From Pseudoteredinibacter isoporae_A (GTDB lineage: Bacteria > Pseudomonadota > Gammaproteobacteria > Pseudomonadales > Cellvibrionaceae): a DNA stretch of 64,000 bases. A program made the translations under genes and the position numbers. The stretch covers positions 22,092 to 86,091 of the forward strand of contig NZ_BAABWJ010000013.1 of NCBI RefSeq assembly GCF_040372805.1. The letters are read 5' to 3'. Shown here one piece after another: positions 61,158-64,000 of the stretch. Every line of letters starts with the position of its first letter. Position 1 is the first letter of the stretch. Below the pieces are notes generated by a model, which did no database searches, was not told where the DNA came from, and worked only from the letters and a program-made list of their open reading frames with translations.

Positions 61158-61270
61158 ATCCTCGATCCACTACCTGCTTTACGGCTTCGTCTTTAAATTC
61201 CGGAGTATATCGTTGTCCACTCATAGGGGCTTCCTCCTAAACTAAATAATAATCCAGAAGTGTCTATGAA
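61018..61270 (-). mobile_element. IS3-family remnant (OrfA start, disrupted)
   Basis: On the minus strand ATG 61224 begins SGQRYTPEFKDEAVKQVVDR, then GFSIAEVAERLGVSQHSL, the N-terminal helix-turn-helix of IS3-family OrfA. The frame then breaks: a one-base loss and a TGG-to-TGA type change precede VNTVKPGKNELQEKELLEAK and REILKLRSR, which are the expected following residues. OrfB is absent. The left end cuts into the DUF5675 gene. The upstream stretch AGTGTCTATGAAACCC (about 61258-61273) may be part of the terminal repeat. Confidence 0.75.
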
Positions 61271-61298
61271 ACCCAGGTTGCTCGAGTCTGTGAATTCA

Positions 61299-61330
61299 AT
61301 GCACCCTCCAGCGTCTCGAATAGGGTGCAT
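61299..61330 (-). terminator. Hairpin after the 61390 gene
   Basis: ATGCACCCT (61299-61307) pairs with AGGGTGCAT (61322-61330), 9 bp with a 14-nt loop, 60 bp past the stop codon. No T tract on the minus strand. Confidence 0.45.
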
Positions 61331-61389
61331 GTTGGCGGGGTAGTGCGAACTTCAGTTACATTTGTGACGTGTAGTTTCGGTCGTTTTTA

Positions 61390-61914
61390 TTAAGGCCTAT
61401 CTTTTGGACTTGGACTTGCCTGTTTTTTGCTTAGATGTAGAGTAGAAAACTTTTCTCCAGCACCACTTAAATACGATTCTTGACGAATAAGTTGACCAGA
61501 TTTATTTGGTAGTACGAAAGCCAAAGAATGTTGATGGGAGTGATCCAGGCTTGATAGGTTTGTAGCGTCACGATAGCTGAACGACAGTTTTTTCTTTGTC
61601 GAATTGGGGGTCATCTGGAGGCGTGGTTGGTTTCCCTGAGGGCAATAGTGCGTGGCAATAAGGTTTTTTCCATCTAAGTGGTAGAGGGTGAGCGAATGCT
61701 TCTTTGTTCCTCGGCGCCATGTTTCGACAAGTACAGAGTTATTTGAAACGAGTGAGAATTCAATGCTGAATTTAGAGTTTGGCTTTTCTGTCTCGGTCCA
61801 AATGCCCACTAAATTTTTCATTTGCGCAAAGGATTCAGAAGCGCTTGTTTCAGCATTTGATGAAGTTGATGTGAGAATCAAAAGCATCAGAAGAGTAAAT
61901 GCAGATTTTTTCAT
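61390..61914 (-). CDS. Secreted lipocalin-like hypothetical protein
   Basis: 174 residues. A signal peptide (KKSAFTLLMLLILTSTSSNA) is followed by a helix and FAQMKNLVGIWTETE, then beta strands FSIEFSLVSNNSVLVETWRRG, HSLTLYHLDGKNLIATHYC and a GNQPRLQMTP turn. Family by eye: the DUF1579/lipocalin-like barrels that appear as secreted proteins of unknown ligand. The GIW motif near the first strand supports this. ATG 61914 has AAGGA upstream. The C-terminus is Ser/Pro/Lys-rich. Confidence 0.6.
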   Translation of the reverse strand: MKKSAFTLLMLLILTSTSSNAETSASESFAQMKNLVGIWTETEKPNSKFSIEFSLVSNNSVLVETWRRGTKKHSLTLYHLDGKNLIATHYCPQGNQPRLQMTPNSTKKKLSFSYRDATNLSSLDHSHQHSLAFVLPNKSGQLIRQESYLSGAGEKFSTLHLSKKQASPSPKDRP

Positions 61915-62074
61915 TTTTAAATCCTTAAAGATAACTCAATTATTGTTGGAATAGGGATATCTATATAAATACTGTTCCGGTTTAATTTTTCCTAAATCAA
62001 ACAATCCCGAAACGCTGGCGACCACTTTCATTTGATAATGGCGATAGTAGAAATACTGTAAGGCACCAGTGGAA

Positions 62075-62107
62075 ACAAAAGAAGAAGGTGTTGGCCTCTT
62101 CTTTTGT
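62075..62107 (-). terminator. Terminator of the small Cys-rich protein gene
   Basis: ACAAAAGAAGA (62075-62085) and TCTTCTTTTGT (62097-62107) pair over 11 bp; on the minus strand TTCTTTTGTTTCC follows. It is 22 bp past the stop codon. Confidence 0.8.
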
Positions 62108-62128
62108 CTTGTTATCAAGATCAAGCTA

Positions 62129-62407
62129 CTATTTTAGTTCTGCAGAGCATGCTTTGGCGTTTTCTAAAGCAATGTCTTGTATCTTTTTAGTATCGCCAGA
62201 TGCTTGCGCTTTGAGTACTGCATCATAATCAGTTTTTTCAACGTTACATACGCAAAGCTTTTTGGTTTGTTCCTGCATGTTTTCTGGCATGCTTGCGGAT
62301 TGGATTTCGCAACCCTTCATTGCAGCTTCCTTAAGTTGTTTGGCATCCATTGCCTGACAGGCGCCAGAGAGTACAAGTAATAATGTGGCCGCTAACATGT
62401 TTTTCAT
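62129..62407 (-). CDS. Small secreted cysteine-containing protein
   Basis: 92 residues from ATG 62407. The open frame reaches 62524 but a signal peptide (MLAATLLLVLSGACQA) sits directly after ATG 62407. The mature part of about 70 residues is helical and charged with four cysteines (MKGCEIQ, KKLCVCN and KACSAEL). No transmembrane helix remains after cleavage. I do not recognise a family; similar small proteins are often annotated as hypothetical. It is the only gene on this strand between 61914 and the end of the window. Confidence 0.6.
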   Translation of the reverse strand: MKNMLAATLLLVLSGACQAMDAKQLKEAAMKGCEIQSASMPENMQEQTKKLCVCNVEKTDYDAVLKAQASGDTKKIQDIALENAKACSAELK

Positions 62408-63147
62408 TTTTTTACCCCAAGATATAGTCGTTAAAAGGACCTGCAACTTAACAGATCGTATCTGGGATGCACATCGATGAGAGTATGTGCCGTACCCAAT
62501 AGAGCTAACATAATGGACATGCAAAATGTGAGCTCATGCAAATGATGTTCTGTGTATTTACTAAACCGTAGTTAAAGTCACTGAATTGATCAAAAATCAC
62601 GCTCTGATGAATGCCCAAAACCCTGATGGGAGGTTCGTTTGATTGGGTGAATGGTGAACAAGGAAATAACATTCGTTCATTATTAAAACAACGTTCCGAA
62701 ATACAAGTAACTGGTGTGATTGAGTTGCATCTTGCCTATGAGCGTTGCCATAACTCAGTCGAGATCAGCTGTTTTGCAGTGAGCGATTCCCCGAAGGGCT
62801 TCCAATCCCGGTTTGTTCGATTGTCGATAGTCTCAGCCTCCTTCGATCCGTCAGAACGGTGCAAGAGAAGAGATTCTGAGCTCAGTAAGAATAGCCCAAT
62901 TAACTAAAAACCCTGATATTTGTGAAGAAAGCTGTTCACGCATTTCCTGGGTGATGCTTTAGGCGACAAAGGAGGTGTTGGGCTTTATAAACTTGAGTAG
63001 TTTGTGGCTTTTCTTAGTAATATAGTATCAGATGTTGTGCTAAGAATAATAAGTAAATAACGGCGCTCATGTACCGTTCGATTTTTCAGATGGTGTCTAA
63101 GACACTACCGCGAGTATTTACATTCAACTATTTCTTCAGGGGAAAAC
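62408..63147. other. AT-rich gap of 740 bp with no well-supported gene
   Basis: The plus-strand frame 62611-62907 has no Shine-Dalgarno, an odd composition and no family resemblance; it may be a gene fragment. Nothing else with coding character is seen. The sequence before ATG 63148 has CAGGGGAA as a clear ribosome-binding site and must contain the promoter of the repeat-protein gene. Confidence 0.45.
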
Positions 63148-63968
63148 ATGAAATTTCTAGCCTATTTTGCCGGGATGATGCTCATCTCCGTGTCATCGTT
63201 TGCTGCAGTCCAAGTAACCCCCACTACACTGACTACTTCTGAAAGCGGGGCGGCAATCACTTATTGAGTGGTTTTGGATTCTCCACCATCGGCTGGTGAA
63301 ACCGTTACGATTACGCCTTCATCCAACGATGTTACAGAAGGTACTGTTTCTGCGGCTCTCACATTTGATCTTTCCGATTATGAAACACCTCAATTCGTTA
63401 CTGTCACTCCTGGGGCATCCGGAGACGATAACGATGGCGATGTGGCTTATACAATCACTAATACAGTATCGAGCAATGTTGGTGGTGGTAATTATGATGG
63501 CGAGACAGCCAGCAGCGTAAGCGTTACTAATGCCAATATTGATGGTGTTGATGTGGTTACCGTTTCTCCCTCATCCGGTATTTTCATCAGCGAGGGCAAC
63601 AACCAGGCTATTACCATTGCGGCGCTTGGCGGCCCAACGGCCGACGTGACGTTAACGTAACAATTGTGGATGCTACAGAAAGTGCTGTTTCGACCACGGC
63701 GATTAGCCTGACGGCGGGCAATGGTTTTTCACAAACAGTGACATTGTCCGTTCCAACAGATGGGATCGTAGATGGCGATCAGGCATTTACGGTAACTACT
63801 GGCGCGACTACCTCTGGCGATGCCGGCTTTAATGGAATTAACCCCGTAGATATTGTTGCGGTAGCAGTAGATGTGGATACTGCGGCGCCAGCTGCTGCGG
63901 CTACAGCGGTACCCACAATGTCCCCATTGTTTTTGCTGTGTAGTGGCATAGTTAATTTGGCCACCTGA
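63148..63968 (+). pseudogene. Secreted Calx-beta-like repeat protein with sorting-like tail, disrupted
   Basis: ATG 63148 with CAGGGGAA upstream starts a signal peptide (MKFLAYFAGMMLISVSSFAA) and VQVTPTTLTTSESGAAITY, then a TGA at 63265-63267. The same frame continues VVLDSPPSAGETVTITPSS with the repeat strands TFDLSDYETPQFVTVTPG and NANIDGVDVVTVSPSSG to TAA near 63658. The +2 frame then carries NVTIVDATESAVSTTAISL, a last strand block and VPTMSPLFLLCSGIVNLA, a hydrophobic tail like IPTL-type or related C-terminal sorting segments. Thus one stop and one frameshift break the gene. The repeats are the Calx-beta-like modules of secreted or surface proteins. Confidence 0.65.
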
Positions 63969-63971
63969 TTG

Positions 63972-63990
63972 GAGGTGATATCATCGCCTC
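63972..63990 (+). terminator. Hairpin at the end of the repeat-protein pseudogene
   Basis: GAGGTGAT/ATCGCCTC with loop ATC, one G-U pair, a few bases after the TGA that ends the tail frame; the window stops at AAAA, so a T run cannot be judged. Confidence 0.45.
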
Positions 63991-64000
63991 TTAGGCAAAA

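Noticed and set aside
62611..62907. 98-codon frame after the small Cys-rich gene
   Set aside because: No ribosome-binding site, abnormal composition, no similarity I can recognise; kept only as a possible fragment in the gap description.

Overview
This window reads as chromosome of a free-living, probably marine gammaproteobacterium of roughly 50 percent GC. The placement rests on: an smc-zipA-ligA block (a canonical Smc rather than MukB argues against Enterobacterales, Vibrionales and Pasteurellales); a prkA-yeaH-spoVR stress operon; ccmH-ccmI; a wbpV/wbpL/wbpM-like surface polysaccharide set; and tRNAs that align closely with gammaproteobacterial ones. Many genes for fatty acid activation and beta-oxidation suggest a lipid- or alkane-using lifestyle. 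I cannot name the genus.

Layout. 1-2370: a YebE-like protein cut by the window edge, an MtfA-like peptidase with a SEC-C tail, and a methyltransferase. 2389-9991: a MacAB-like ABC export module with its own two-component system, headed by a sigma-54 promoter and upstream GGACAG/GGACAC elements. 10027-15558: two tandem AT-rich secreted beta-propeller paralogues. 15725-32806: lipid metabolism (three acyl-CoA ligases, a hydratase/dehydrogenase fusion, an acyl-CoA dehydrogenase, thioesterase, SCP2 protein, IclR and AraC regulators) mixed with a uracil-DNA glycosylase, HAD hydrolase and GST. 32924-37721: spoVR, yeaH and prkA in one operon. 37722-39381: an AT-rich gene-free stretch, then a 183-bp tandem repeat array made of copies of the tRNA-Asp 3' tail plus terminator and spacer, then tRNA-Asp and tRNA-Val. 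39630-48353: ccmH, ccmI, smc, zipA, ligA. 48378-52549: a lipoprotein, small enzymes and two transporters. 52597-56768: polysaccharide genes. 57026-57102: tRNA-Val(GAC). 57103-61260: a decayed prophage or island carrying a broken integrase, kinase and nuclease pieces, a nonsense-mutated antiterminator, a membrane-protein pair and an IS3 scar. 61390-64000: small secreted proteins and a broken repeat protein with a sorting-like tail.

Most notable. The tRNA-Asp tail array resembles the architecture known at the E. coli tyrT locus (tandem repeats of about 180 bp, each with 19 nt of the tRNA 3' end). The copies here contain a compensatory base change that supports a stem re-forming the tRNA acceptor arm. 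The second candidate is the membrane-protein pair at 58757-60478 in the prophage remnant, whose upstream member is frame-disrupted at a run of six T.
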